From Deinococcus aquaedulcis (GTDB lineage Bacteria > Deinococcota > Deinococci > Deinococcales > Deinococcaceae): 64,000 bases of DNA. A model generated the notes under the pieces. That model did no database searches and had not been told where the DNA came from. It saw nothing but the letters and a program-made list of their open reading frames with translations. The translations under genes and the position numbers were made by a program. The DNA is taken from assembly GCF_019693445.1 (NCBI RefSeq), contig NZ_JAHRBL010000001.1, positions 186,001 to 250,000 on the forward strand, in the 5' to 3' direction. This document shows positions 31,639 through 40,814 of this stretch, piece by piece; the stretch's first letter is position 1; each line of letters opens with the position of its first letter.

Positions 31639-33342
31639 ATGTCGATTGGCCATTCTGATTTATTTGATTATGCGAGATTCATAGACTGGCTTCGGGATCA
31701 AGAGGATAAGGGTGTTGATGATAAGGCGATCATCGACACCTTGCTGTCTTATGGGACGGCAGTCGCCTTGTATAGAGCCGCCGCCTTTGCTTTAAAGCAG
31801 CGGTATAAAGACTCCTCTCAGATGGAGGAATGGTTGGCTGAGGCTTATAGATGCAGTGATGGTGATTTGAATGATTTAATTGGAATTTTTAGGGTTTATT
31901 ACTTTGTGCAGGTGCCACAAATCACCGATAACAGGAGAATATCTTTAGAGTCAGCTATTGAGGCATATAGGAAATATTTAAACGAACTTAATTTTAAAAG
32001 AGTTAATAATATAAATCTTGAGGGGCAGTATATTTCTTTGGATGGCTTAATTAGAATATATAAACGTCTACAAAATATTTCGGAAATTAGATTGCTGGTG
32101 CCTGAGATACTTGAAAGTGTTCTTAAAATTAATAGCGAAATTCTTTATCAACACACGGTGATACAATTGGCGAACGCCTATGCACTTGCTGGCCATTACA
32201 GTGAGGGATTAGATTTATTGATTGAATTAGAATTGCGGCAGACTATACTTAGCAATAGGGAGTTAATGTTTTTGAATCTAAATTTAGCAGGTCTTTATTT
32301 AAATCTTGGAAATATAAAGAATTCGATCATATCCCTAGAGAAAAGAATACCGCAAAAAGCTGCAACCGATTTATCGATAGGATACACACAGCTTGTTAGA
32401 CTATATTACGGTCTTTCTTACAAGGAAGATATAAGAATAGGTACACCAAGCCATATATGGCATATTGACACTTTGCAGAACTTCTCCAAAGCCGATTCAT
32501 TGAATCCTGTGGGGAAAAATTTGCTTGAGAGAGAACAAAATTTGCGAGAGGTGCTTAGTATATCTGAACGCTCCATCACACGTGATACATATGAAACTGA
32601 TTTGTTCTTCGGTTATTGGGTCAGGGTCAGGGCACGCCTGATCTTGGGAGAATATGGAATGGCTGTTCAAGAGCTCAATCCTTCAAGGTTTCCTGGCCCA
32701 GAAGAACTCTACAACCGTGTTCTCCTCGCTGCACTTGACCTTGAATTGGCAATGACACCCTTGGACATTCTCCGTACACCACTGCTCGAAGCAGAGGAGC
32801 GGTTCAGAAAGGTGTTCGAGGACGCACGGACGATCCGCCACGCCGACCCTGAAGGCTTGGCTGGGCTGGTCATCCGCTGGCATCCCCAAGCCGCAGCCTA
32901 TGCAGCGCTGATGCCGCAGCCTGTGCGGGAATGTTTCCCCGCGCTTGACCTGATCATGCGGGTTTCCAACCGAGCCTCCTGGCGCGGACAGGCTGTTCCG
33001 GCGCCTCTAGTCGCTCACCTCACCCGTCTGGGGCTGCGCGTGCCGACCATTGGCCTCAGTGTGGGCGGCAACGTGGCCTACCAGATTGCCCGGCTGGGCC
33101 GCGAGGAGAACGGTGTGAAAATCTGGGGGCCGGTGCTGCCCCTGTTGCCCATGCTGGCCGCGCTGGCGCGGGGCGGCCCGGACCACCTGACCATCGCGCG
33201 GCGCGCCTGGAAAGATTTCGGGGTGCTGCCCACCGGCAACCACAATGATCCAGCGCTGGCCGACGTGGTCGAGGTCTGGCGTGCGGTGGTCGACGGGCAG
33301 CGCCCCCTGGCCGATGGCTTACGGGCGCTGCAAGACCTTTAA
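31639..33342 (+). CDS. TPR-like cytosolic protein with AT-rich 5' half
   Basis: 567 residues without signal peptide or membrane segments. Residues 60-330 show helical-hairpin repeats of TPR character (YQHTVIQLANAYALAGHYSE, then LMFLNLNLAGLYLNLGNIKN). The C-terminal 150 residues (from about ECFPALDLIMRVSNRASWRG) are a different, unrecognised domain with LRVPTIGLSVGGNVAYQIAR. The DNA of the first half is AT-rich with AT-ending codons; the last 600 bases have normal high GC, so the gene looks chimeric. It lies 29 bases after the secreted-peptide gene. No DNA-binding domain is evident. It may be a peptide receptor or regulator. Confidence 0.7.
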   Translation: MSIGHSDLFDYARFIDWLRDQEDKGVDDKAIIDTLLSYGTAVALYRAAAFALKQRYKDSSQMEEWLAEAYRCSDGDLNDLIGIFRVYYFVQVPQITDNRRISLESAIEAYRKYLNELNFKRVNNINLEGQYISLDGLIRIYKRLQNISEIRLLVPEILESVLKINSEILYQHTVIQLANAYALAGHYSEGLDLLIELELRQTILSNRELMFLNLNLAGLYLNLGNIKNSIISLEKRIPQKAATDLSIGYTQLVRLYYGLSYKEDIRIGTPSHIWHIDTLQNFSKADSLNPVGKNLLEREQNLREVLSISERSITRDTYETDLFFGYWVRVRARLILGEYGMAVQELNPSRFPGPEELYNRVLLAALDLELAMTPLDILRTPLLEAEERFRKVFEDARTIRHADPEGLAGLVIRWHPQAAAYAALMPQPVRECFPALDLIMRVSNRASWRGQAVPAPLVAHLTRLGLRVPTIGLSVGGNVAYQIARLGREENGVKIWGPVLPLLPMLAALARGGPDHLTIARRAWKDFGVLPTGNHNDPALADVVEVWRAVVDGQRPLADGLRALQDL

Positions 33343-33397
33343 CCAGTCGCGCCCCTGCTGAGGGCGATTGAATGCCCTCCCAAAACCTCCAGTGCAA

Positions 33398-33423
33398 AAG
33401 CCGCCCTCATTTTGGGGCGGCTT
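33398..33423 (+). terminator. terminator-like hairpin after the TPR gene
   Basis: AAGCCGCC and GGCGGCTT form an 8-bp stem with a 10-nt loop, about 55 bases past the stop. Confidence 0.6.
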
Positions 33424-33492
33424 CTCCATGCTCTAGCTTCAAGCCCACTGTGGGGTGGGGCAATTGATGCCTCTTCAGGAGGTCCAGCGTTT

Positions 33493-33783
33493 TCAGCTGG
33501 CGTGGGCAATCGTGGTGGGCGGCGTGCAGCGGCCCACCGTCTGCACCAGGGCCAGGGTGGGACGCAGGCAGGGCAGGAACTGGCCTAGGAACACCAGATC
33601 ATCCTGCAGCGGCAGCAACTCCAACCCCTCGCCGGGACTGAGAGCCTGAGGCGGGGTCAGGGTGTAGGCGCGGGCCAGCAGGGCGCACGCCTGGGCCAAG
33701 TGACCGGACCGGGCCTGAGTTACGGCTTCGTGGTACAGCTGGGTGGCGGGTGGGAAAACGCGGGGGGCAGGCCGTGGGGTCAT
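33493..33783 (-). CDS. small helical protein, GC-rich paralogue
   Basis: 96 residues, paralogue of the 31051-31314 product (shared LVF-GQ-LP-L-PTL-LV core, here DDLVFLGQFLPCLRPTLALV). The N-terminal half (YHEAVTQARSGHLAQACALL) reads like one TPR hairpin. An in-frame stop lies directly upstream of the ATG, so this is the longest possible start; a TATGCT about 70 bases upstream may be the promoter. It is divergent from the TPR/winged-helix regulator with 105 bases between the starts. Function unknown. Confidence 0.65.
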   Translation of the reverse strand: MTPRPAPRVFPPATQLYHEAVTQARSGHLAQACALLARAYTLTPPQALSPGEGLELLPLQDDLVFLGQFLPCLRPTLALVQTVGRCTPPTTIAHAS

Positions 33784-33876
33784 GAATCACGTCTCTGTGG
33801 GAAAAAGGGAAGCGGGCCAGGGCCGACAGGAGAACGCAGCAGAACAACGCTGGGGGCAGCATAGCCGCCTATCGGT

Positions 33877-33882
33877 TATGGT
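33877..33882 (+). promoter_or_regulatory. -10 element TATGGT of the TPR regulator
   Basis: TATGGT ends 6 nt before the ATG at 33889; leaderless layout. Confidence 0.55.
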
Positions 33883-33888
33883 CGGGTT

Positions 33889-35682
33889 ATGGCAGCGGTG
33901 AGAGGACTGGGGGCACTGGAGGGGGGTCGGTTTGGTCTGGTGCTCACCGAACTGCGGGGCCGCCTGGACCTCTCGCCGGCCGAACTGGCGGTGCTGGGCA
34001 CGGCGGAACTGTCGCTGGGGGCGTATCCCGAAGCCGAGCTTCACCTGCTGCGGCCCCATCTGGCCGGCGAGATGCGCGCCACCGTCGGTTATGGCGCGGT
34101 TTTGCTGGAAGTGGGGCGCTGGGCTCAGGCCCGCGCGCACCTGGAGGGGCACCGTGCGGGCCTGAGTCCGGACTGGGCAGCCGAGGCGCAGCAGGTACTG
34201 GCCACGCTGGATCTGGAAGAGGGCTGGTGGGCCCGCGCCGCCGAGCGGGCCGAGGCCGCCGCCCGTGACCTGCTGGCCCTGGGCCTGGAGCGCCGCGCCG
34301 CTGGCCCGCTGGTTACGATGGCCTGGGCCTGTGCGCGCCAGGGCCAGCTGGCGCGTGCGGAGGGAGCGTTGCAGATCGCCCTGAGCGTGCTGCCCGAATA
34401 CCCCGACCCCGCCGAACGGGCCACGGCGCTGGCCACCCTGGGCTGGACACAGGCGGTGGCCGGCCGACTGACGGAGGCGCAGGCCCACCTGGACCGCGCC
34501 AGCCAGCTGCTGAGCACCGAGCAGGTGCAGGCGCAGCGCTTCGTGTGGGCCGCGCGCGCCGATGTGGCCGCCTGGACGGGCGACCACGCCGCCGAGCAGG
34601 TGTTTGTGGACCGGGTGGCCGCCACCCTGGGCCCCCTCACCCCGCCCGAAAGCCGCTGGGCGCGCTGGGTGGGCCTGCGCCGCGTGGCCCTGGACCGCCG
34701 CGCCGGGCAGTGGAGCCGGGCCCTGAGGGCACTGGCCCTGTTGCCCCCCGGGGCCGAGGCCCTGTGGCAGCGCGGCGCCCTGCTGGCCGACCTGAGCGAG
34801 GGGCCAGCCGCCACGGAGGCCCTGCAGGCGGCGCTGGACACGTTCCGGGCCCAGGGGCAGACCCTGGGCGAAGCGCAGACGCTGTCCACGCTGTGCCGTG
34901 TGGCGGCCGGCACCCCGGAGGCGCCTGACCTTGCCCGGCAGGCCCTGGACGCGGCGCTGCGCAGCCCCCTGCTGCTGCCGGTGCGCGCCGTGGTGGACGA
35001 GGTGTCGGCAGCCCTGGCAGGCCAGCCTCCGTCCGCCGCCCTGCGCGCCTACCTGGACGCCGCGCGCACCCACGCGCAGCCCCCGGCGCCGCCCCCCAAC
35101 GTGCAGGTGCAGACCCTGGGCGGCGCGCAGGTGTGCCTCGCTGGTCAGCCGGTGCGGGCCCCGGCGGCGCTGCTGGCCTGTCTGGGCCTGTGCGGACCCC
35201 TGGACCGGGCCACCCTGCAGCTGCACCTCTACCCGGACCGGGCGCCCGCCGCTGCCAGCAGCGCCGTCAAGCAGGACATCTACCGCTGCCGTCAGGCGCT
35301 GGGGCCGCAGAGCATCGTCAGCGAGGGCGCGCACCACGCCAAGCGCTACCGGCTGGGCCCTGCCTATCACTGGCTGCTGGACGTGGCCGAGGTCCTGCGC
35401 GGCGCGGCCAGCCTGGACCCGGTGCGGGCCTTCGGGGGGCTGCACGGCGCGTTTCTGCCGGGCGTGGATTCAGACTGGAGCCGGGGCGTGCAGGCGCAGG
35501 TGGACGCCGCCCTGGAGGGCATGGTGCCTGCCCTGCTGACGGTGTACCGCCGCGAGCGCCTGGGCGCGAACATGGGACATCTTGTGGCCCAGTTTGCCCA
35601 GGCCTACCCCGAGCACCCCCGGCTGGCCGAATTCCGGACCCTGGCGAGTGGAGAGGGGAGCGCTGCCGTAGTCTCCCAGTGA
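33889..35682 (+). CDS. TPR protein with C-terminal winged-helix (SARP/OmpR-like) domain
   Basis: 597 residues. Residues 1-390 are TPR-like repeats (for example ERRAAGPLVTMAWACARQGQ, ATALATLGWTQAVAGRLTEA). From about residue 405 a winged-helix domain of the transcriptional-activator type can be read: VQVQTLGGAQVCLAGQPV, then AVKQDIYRCRQALG and HHAKRYRLG, where the last two look like the recognition helix and wing of SARP-type regulators. A short BTAD-like helical end follows (GVQAQVDAALEGMVPALLTV). The domain order, sensor first, is the reverse of classical SARPs. It probably senses a ligand or partner through the TPR part and controls nearby genes, perhaps the divergent small gene. Confidence 0.75.
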   Translation: MAAVRGLGALEGGRFGLVLTELRGRLDLSPAELAVLGTAELSLGAYPEAELHLLRPHLAGEMRATVGYGAVLLEVGRWAQARAHLEGHRAGLSPDWAAEAQQVLATLDLEEGWWARAAERAEAAARDLLALGLERRAAGPLVTMAWACARQGQLARAEGALQIALSVLPEYPDPAERATALATLGWTQAVAGRLTEAQAHLDRASQLLSTEQVQAQRFVWAARADVAAWTGDHAAEQVFVDRVAATLGPLTPPESRWARWVGLRRVALDRRAGQWSRALRALALLPPGAEALWQRGALLADLSEGPAATEALQAALDTFRAQGQTLGEAQTLSTLCRVAAGTPEAPDLARQALDAALRSPLLLPVRAVVDEVSAALAGQPPSAALRAYLDAARTHAQPPAPPPNVQVQTLGGAQVCLAGQPVRAPAALLACLGLCGPLDRATLQLHLYPDRAPAAASSAVKQDIYRCRQALGPQSIVSEGAHHAKRYRLGPAYHWLLDVAEVLRGAASLDPVRAFGGLHGAFLPGVDSDWSRGVQAQVDAALEGMVPALLTVYRRERLGANMGHLVAQFAQAYPEHPRLAEFRTLASGEGSAAVVSQ

Positions 35683-35927
35683 ATCGGTGTCATCCAGTGA
35701 GGGGGCAAGTTTCAGCATGGTGGGCTTGGCGAAAAGACCGGGTGGGTCGCTTTACCCGCACATCTCTTGCGAGCCTTGCGGCAAAAGAAAGGGGCAAATG
35801 CTGTGTGCATTAAGGCCGCCAGCGGAACGGTTAAACCTGTCCGCACCTCGCTGCTGTGTCAGGCAGGGCCAAAAGAGTGGGCCGCTGATGTCGTTTCAGC
35901 GGCCCCGCTTCTTGCCCGTTCTGCTGC
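35683..35927. other. gene-free stretch ending in a terminator
   Basis: About 245 bases between convergent genes; apart from the hairpin at 35879-35905, nothing recognised. Confidence 0.5.
35879..35905. terminator. bidirectional terminator hairpin
   Basis: GGGCCGCTGA, 7-nt loop, TCAGCGGCCC: perfect 10-bp stem between the TPR regulator and the YciI-like gene, which converge. Confidence 0.75.
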
Positions 35928-36224
35928 TTACACCGGGTGGGCGGCGTCCTGGCCCACCACGGTCATCCAGCGCCGCACTTCCCAGTGGCCCACCAGGCCG
36001 CTGACCACGTAGGGATCAGTCTGGGCGAAGGCCTGCGCCGCTTCGGGTCCCTCGCCCTGGAACAGCAGCACGGCGCCGTCGGCCGGATCGGCCAGGGCGC
36101 CGGCCAGCACCAGTTCGCCCCGCGCCTCGGCTGCGCGGGCGTGGGCGAGGTGGGCGGCGCGCAGCGGTTCGCGCCGGGTCAGGTAATCGGGGACCAGCTC
36201 CCGGTAAAACAGCAGAAAGTGCAT
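35928..36224 (-). CDS. YciI-like protein
   Basis: 98 residues. MHFLLFYRELVPDYLTRREPLRAAHLAHARAA and GELVLAGALADPADGAVLLFQGEGPEAAQAFAQTDPYVVSGLV fit the YciI fold, a small dimeric alpha-beta barrel. The conserved His of HLAHA and the Asp of TDPYV are the residues usually discussed as active. Function in this organism is unknown. GGAGG precedes the ATG. It is the last gene of a three-gene operon with the methyltransferase (12-base gap) and the dehydrogenase. Confidence 0.87.
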   Translation of the reverse strand: MHFLLFYRELVPDYLTRREPLRAAHLAHARAAEARGELVLAGALADPADGAVLLFQGEGPEAAQAFAQTDPYVVSGLVGHWEVRRWMTVVGQDAAHPV

Positions 36225-36236
36225 CTTGATCCTCCG

Positions 36237-36977
36237 TCAGGGCCGCCGTTCGGCGTCAAGCAGCAGGGTCTGGGGCACCTGCGCGAGCAGACCAGAAGGG
36301 GCGCTGAATAGTTCGTGCAGGCCGCGCAGGGTGAAGTCCGCCGCCAGCAGATCGTTGACCAGGGTAGAGAGCGTGCGGTGATGGGCCCCCAGGCGCCCGC
36401 GCACCCCGCTGCCCCCGGACTGCCAGGGGCCTTCCTGGGCGTAGGTCTGAATGCGGTAGGCCAGACGCTCACCCGCCTCATCCAGAAGAAAGCGGGGTGC
36501 GCGCTCCTCGTGAAAGGGCGCTTCGAAGCAGGGGTGCAGCAGGGAGAACAGAAAGCGGCTCCCAGGGACCAGCACCCGCGCCGTCGCCTGAAACAGCGCG
36601 CGGTGGTCGGCCACGTCCATGAGGGCCAGCTTGGACACCGCCACGTCCACCGAGGCGTCAGGCACCGTGGCCAGCGTCTGGGCGTCGTCCACCCGGAAAC
36701 TCAGGCGGGGGTCGTCGGCGCGCTCGGCCGCCACCTGAATGAGTGCGGGGGCCAGATCAATGCCCAGCACCGACCCCGGCCCGAACGCACACAGGCGCCG
36801 GGCCAGATGGCCTTCGCCACACGCCAAGTCGAGCACCCGCTGCCCCGGCAGATCGGGGCCCAGCAGCTCATCGTACCGCTGCAGCAGCGGATGCCAGAAA
36901 CTGTCTGGGTCGGCCAGCATCCGGTCCACGAACGCCACGTAGAAGGGCGCCGCGTCGTTGTAGACCGGGCGAGGCAC
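36237..36977 (-). CDS. class I SAM-dependent methyltransferase
   Basis: 246 residues. Motif I is VLDLACGEGHLARRL, the acidic residue after beta-2 is in VLGIDLAP, and motif III-IV is ASVDVAVSKLALMDV with the following LLHPCF. It belongs to the UbiE/methyltransf_11 type; its small-molecule substrate is unknown. The GTG start is 5 bases after the dehydrogenase stop, so the genes are translated in series. Its place next to a polyamine-type dehydrogenase could hint at polyamine or amino-acid derivative methylation, but that is speculation. Confidence 0.88.
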   Translation of the reverse strand: MPRPVYNDAAPFYVAFVDRMLADPDSFWHPLLQRYDELLGPDLPGQRVLDLACGEGHLARRLCAFGPGSVLGIDLAPALIQVAAERADDPRLSFRVDDAQTLATVPDASVDVAVSKLALMDVADHRALFQATARVLVPGSRFLFSLLHPCFEAPFHEERAPRFLLDEAGERLAYRIQTYAQEGPWQSGGSGVRGRLGAHHRTLSTLVNDLLAADFTLRGLHELFSAPSGLLAQVPQTLLLDAERRP

Positions 36978-36981
36978 TGGG

Positions 36982-38199
<1,218 letters not shown>

Positions 38200-38206
38200 G
38201 GGGTGC

Positions 38207-38212
38207 AGTGTA
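38207..38212 (-). promoter_or_regulatory. -10 element TACACT of the dehydrogenase operon
   Basis: TACACT ends 7 nt before the ATG; leaderless layout. Confidence 0.6.
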
Positions 38213-38285
38213 CCGTGAGCCTTCTGGCCGGGGCGGGCGCGCTAGGCTGGCCGCTGTGATACGGATGCCGTCCACTTCCGTCACA

Positions 38286-38404
38286 TCCAGAAAAGAACTG
38301 GATGTTCCTCCACTTCCCGGAATCCGTACCTGTTCCTTCTCTGCTGCGCAGCTCTACGAGTCCCTCCGGTCGGAAACATGCCGCAATCCCTCACGGCATG
38401 TTTC
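38286..38404. other. structured leader upstream of the 140-residue membrane protein
   Basis: Contains a CATCCAG/CTGGATG hairpin near 38286-38306 and a perfect 11-bp stem GAAACATGCCG/CGGCATGTTTC (38373-38383 with 38394-38404) ending 10 bases before the start codon. These could form a cis-acting RNA or an upstream terminator; no known riboswitch was recognised. Confidence 0.5.
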
Positions 38405-38413
38405 GGAAGCGAG

Positions 38414-38836
38414 ATGAGCAAGCGCCGCCGTCCCGCCCCGTCCCCGCCGCCGCCCACTCCTCCTGCCGGTTTGGGCGGCCACGGCGAACTGCGCGAGGTG
38501 ACCCCCGAGATGCGCGCCCGCACCCAGCGGACCTTTCTGGGCATTCTGGTGGGCTTCTTTGCCCTGATTGGCCTGATGGTGGCCACGCTGTCCTGGCAGG
38601 GGCGTGCGGTACGCGACTACGCGGTGCGGGTGGCCGACGCCGTGCTGGTGACCCAGCCCTCAAAGCAGTTGGGCTACACCCAGCCCTGTACCCAGGCCCT
38701 GCCCGAACCGTTGCCTCGCGGGGCCGAAGACTGCACCGTGACGCTGGACGGCGGCCGGGTCACCGTGGCGGTCACAGTGCAGGGCGAGCGGCAGTACCGC
38801 ATTACGCGGCCGGACAGCGGTGTTCCGTTCCGTTGA
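38414..38836 (+). CDS. membrane-anchored small protein with C-terminal beta domain
   Basis: 140 residues from the ATG after GGAAGCGAG. A basic, Pro-rich cytoplasmic N-terminus is followed by one membrane helix (TFLGILVGFFALIGLMVATL) and an external domain with two cysteines (TQPCTQ and EDCTVTLDGG) ending in a short beta-rich run. The size and layout suggest a type IV pilin-like or small envelope protein, but no prepilin cleavage site is evident. It resembles the next gene's product in outline. Longer start at 38378 is possible. Confidence 0.6.
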   Translation: MSKRRRPAPSPPPPTPPAGLGGHGELREVTPEMRARTQRTFLGILVGFFALIGLMVATLSWQGRAVRDYAVRVADAVLVTQPSKQLGYTQPCTQALPEPLPRGAEDCTVTLDGGRVTVAVTVQGERQYRITRPDSGVPFR

Positions 38837-38850
38837 GGGGAGGAAGGCAC

Positions 38851-38904
38851 CCCCCTCAACTCCACTCCAACCGCTGCCTGTCGGGGTCACTCGCTCCGCT
38901 CGAA
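38851..38904 (+). repeat. repeat family 2, copy 3
   Basis: CCCCCTCAACTCCACTCCAA and CCGCTGCCTGTC, then GGTCACTCGCTCCGCTCGAA. It abuts palindrome copy 2 exactly as copy 2 of this family abuts palindrome copy 1. Confidence 0.6.
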
Positions 38905-38941
38905 CCACATGACCTGAAGGGTTTACCTTCAGGTCATGTGG
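38905..38941. repeat. dispersed palindrome, copy 2 (terminator-like)
   Basis: CCACATGACCTGAAGG, 5-nt loop, and its exact complement; 16-bp perfect stem. Compared with copy 1 at 24795 the fifth pair is A-T instead of C-G, so both sides of the stem have changed together. Confidence 0.85.
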
Positions 38942-38953
38942 TGACCACTATGA

Positions 38954-39286
38954 ATGAAGCGCGCCGTGTGGCGGCCCATGGTGCTGGTGGCCGTGCTGGC
39001 GCTGCTGGTGGTAGCGGGGTGGCAGGCCCGCCAAGGCCGCGCGGCCCAGGCGCAGGAGGCCCGCGCTTACGCCCAGGCGGTGCGGGACGCCGCCCGGCAG
39101 GCCTGGACCAGGGACCCCGAACGGCCGTTCTTGGAGGTGGGCAGCGCCGAAAGCTGTGGAGACCCGGCCTACCGGGGCGTGCGGGCGCCCCAGGGCCTGG
39201 GCAGTTGCGAGGTGACGCGCCTGCCGGTGGGCTTCGAGGTGAACCTGACCCTGGGCCGGGTCACGCTGAGGTCTGCCGCACACTGA
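38954..39286 (+). CDS. second membrane-anchored small protein
   Basis: 110 residues. One N-terminal helix (VWRPMVLVAVLALLVVAGW) and an external part with cysteines in AESCGD and GSCEVTRL, then a strand-rich end NLTLGRVTL. The plan (helix, Ala-rich stretch with YAQAVRDA, two Cys, terminal strands) parallels the product at 38414-38836 (YAVRVADA, two Cys, terminal strands), so the pair may be diverged tandem duplicates. Function unknown. The ATG is 12 bases past the palindrome; an ATG 4 bases earlier is in another frame. Confidence 0.55.
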   Translation: MKRAVWRPMVLVAVLALLVVAGWQARQGRAAQAQEARAYAQAVRDAARQAWTRDPERPFLEVGSAESCGDPAYRGVRAPQGLGSCEVTRLPVGFEVNLTLGRVTLRSAAH

Positions 39287-39459
39287 GGGCCGTGGCTCAT
39301 TCTGAGCCGGGATGCTGCTGAGCCCTTCTGTTCCACAGCCACTGCTTTGTGGGACGCCCTCACGGTGCCCGCTGTTGCGAAACAGGGCGCTGGTGGTGGG
39401 GTGAGCGCGTCCAGCACGTGGGCCAGCGCCAGGGTGAACATCCTGGCCTCACCCCGGTT

Positions 39460-39694
39460 CGCCGCCGTTCGGTGCTGGCGTGCAGGGCGTCTTCGGTGAT
39501 GGGGGCGTGGCCCAGTTCGGTTTGCACCCCGCCGCCCAGTCGCGGGTTCGGCACCTGCACACCGTCCACCGAGATATGCAACGTGGCGCCTCTGGGGCCG
39601 TCGTCGCGGCGCAGAATCAGGACCGTGCGGGTGAGTTCGTGGGGCGGGTGCGGGATAGCCAGCGCTGACCGGCGGCAAAGGCAACGGGCGTCAT
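39460..39694 (-). pseudogene. decayed conserved hypothetical gene (frameshifted)
   Basis: On the minus strand MTPVAFAAGQRWLSRTRP begins well, then after about 20 codons the frame must change to read TVLILRRDDGPRGATLHISV, DGVQVPNPRLGGGVQTELGH and APITEDALHAS, after which it is lost again. Joined together these blocks look like one conserved small protein family (GQ-W-Y-RTRP, then HISVDG-----P and H-PI---AL--S). Two shifts and no C-terminus indicate decay, unless there are sequencing errors. Confidence 0.5.
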
Positions 39695-39834
39695 GGGGCC
39701 GAGGAGAGGCTGGGGGGCGCCCTCCGCACACGGGCGTTCTGCCGCCCCGCCCGCTCCCTCATCTGGCCGGTGGTGGGATGAAGCGCCCTTCAACCGCGTT
39801 CCGATCTGCGCCTGGGCCGGCCACGCGGGCCCCA

Positions 39835-39840
39835 TACTCT
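39835..39840 (+). promoter_or_regulatory. -10 element TACTCT of the four-gene cluster
   Basis: TACTCT ends 8 nt before the ATG at 39849 and probably drives all four coupled genes. Confidence 0.6.
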
Positions 39841-39848
39841 AAGGCCAG

Positions 39849-40814
39849 ATGCGAGTGCTTGTGACCGGCGCAACGGGCTTTCTGGGCGGCGTGGTGGCGC
39901 GCGAGCTGAGGGCTGGGGGCCACGAGGTGCGCGGCCTGGGCCGGGACGCGGCGCGCGGGGCCGCGTTGGAACGCGCCGGGGTGGCCTTTGTGCCCGCCGA
40001 CCTGCGCGCGGCCGACTGGAACAGGCTCCTGCGCGCTGTGGACGCCGTGGTTCACGCGGCGGCCCGCGCCACGCTGTGGGGCCGCTGGGCCGACTTTGAA
40101 GCGGACAACATCCGCCCCAGCGGCGCACTGGCCCGCGCCTGCGCCGCCGCTGGGGTGCGCCTCGTGCACGTCAGCACGCCCAGCGTGTACAACGCCACCG
40201 GGCACATGCAGGCGGTGCGCGAGGACACGCCTGTGGGCCCCCGGTTTGACAGCCTGTATGCCCGCAGCAAATTCCAGGCCGAGGAGGCGGTGCGCGCGGC
40301 GCTGCCAGACGCCACCATCCTGCGCCCGCGCGGGCTGTACGGGGTGGGGGACACCAGCCTTGTGCCCCGGCTGGCCCGCGCCCTGCAGAGTGGGCGGCTG
40401 CCCCGCCTGACCCGGGACGAGATGTGGACTGAGCTGACGCATGTACGCAACGCGGCGCACGCGGTGGCCCTGGCCCTGGGCCGCCCAGCCCCTGGTGTCT
40501 ACAACGTGACCGACGGCCAGCCCATCCCGCTCTGGGCCACCGTGGACCGGCTGGCCGACGCGCTGGGGGCGCCCCGCCCGGGGCGTGTGGTGCCCGCGCG
40601 TCTGGTCGAAGGCGCGGCCTCTCTGCTGGAACTGGGCGCGCGGTGGCACCCGGCCCGGCCCGAACCCCCGCTGACCGCCAGCGGCGTGCGCCTGCTGACC
40701 CGTCCCATGACCCTGGACCTGACCCGGGCCCGCGAGCGCCTGGGCTACGCCCCGGTGGTGGCCCCGGACGACGGCCTGGCCGAGGTCTTTGCCCATATCC
40801 GGGGGCAGCGGTGA
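39849..40814 (+). CDS. extended-SDR NAD(P)-dependent epimerase/dehydrogenase, OleD-like position
   Basis: 321 residues. The Rossmann motif VTGATGFLGGVVARELRAGG is followed by the catalytic region: HVSTPSVYN for the serine and SLYARSKFQAEE for the Tyr-xxx-Lys pair. Overall it resembles the 3-beta-hydroxysteroid dehydrogenase-like subset that includes OleD, which reduces beta-keto acids. It is the first gene of a cluster whose four genes all overlap by 4 bases. Leaderless start after TACTCT. Confidence 0.88.
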   Translation: MRVLVTGATGFLGGVVARELRAGGHEVRGLGRDAARGAALERAGVAFVPADLRAADWNRLLRAVDAVVHAAARATLWGRWADFEADNIRPSGALARACAAAGVRLVHVSTPSVYNATGHMQAVREDTPVGPRFDSLYARSKFQAEEAVRAALPDATILRPRGLYGVGDTSLVPRLARALQSGRLPRLTRDEMWTELTHVRNAAHAVALALGRPAPGVYNVTDGQPIPLWATVDRLADALGAPRPGRVVPARLVEGAASLLELGARWHPARPEPPLTASGVRLLTRPMTLDLTRARERLGYAPVVAPDDGLAEVFAHIRGQR

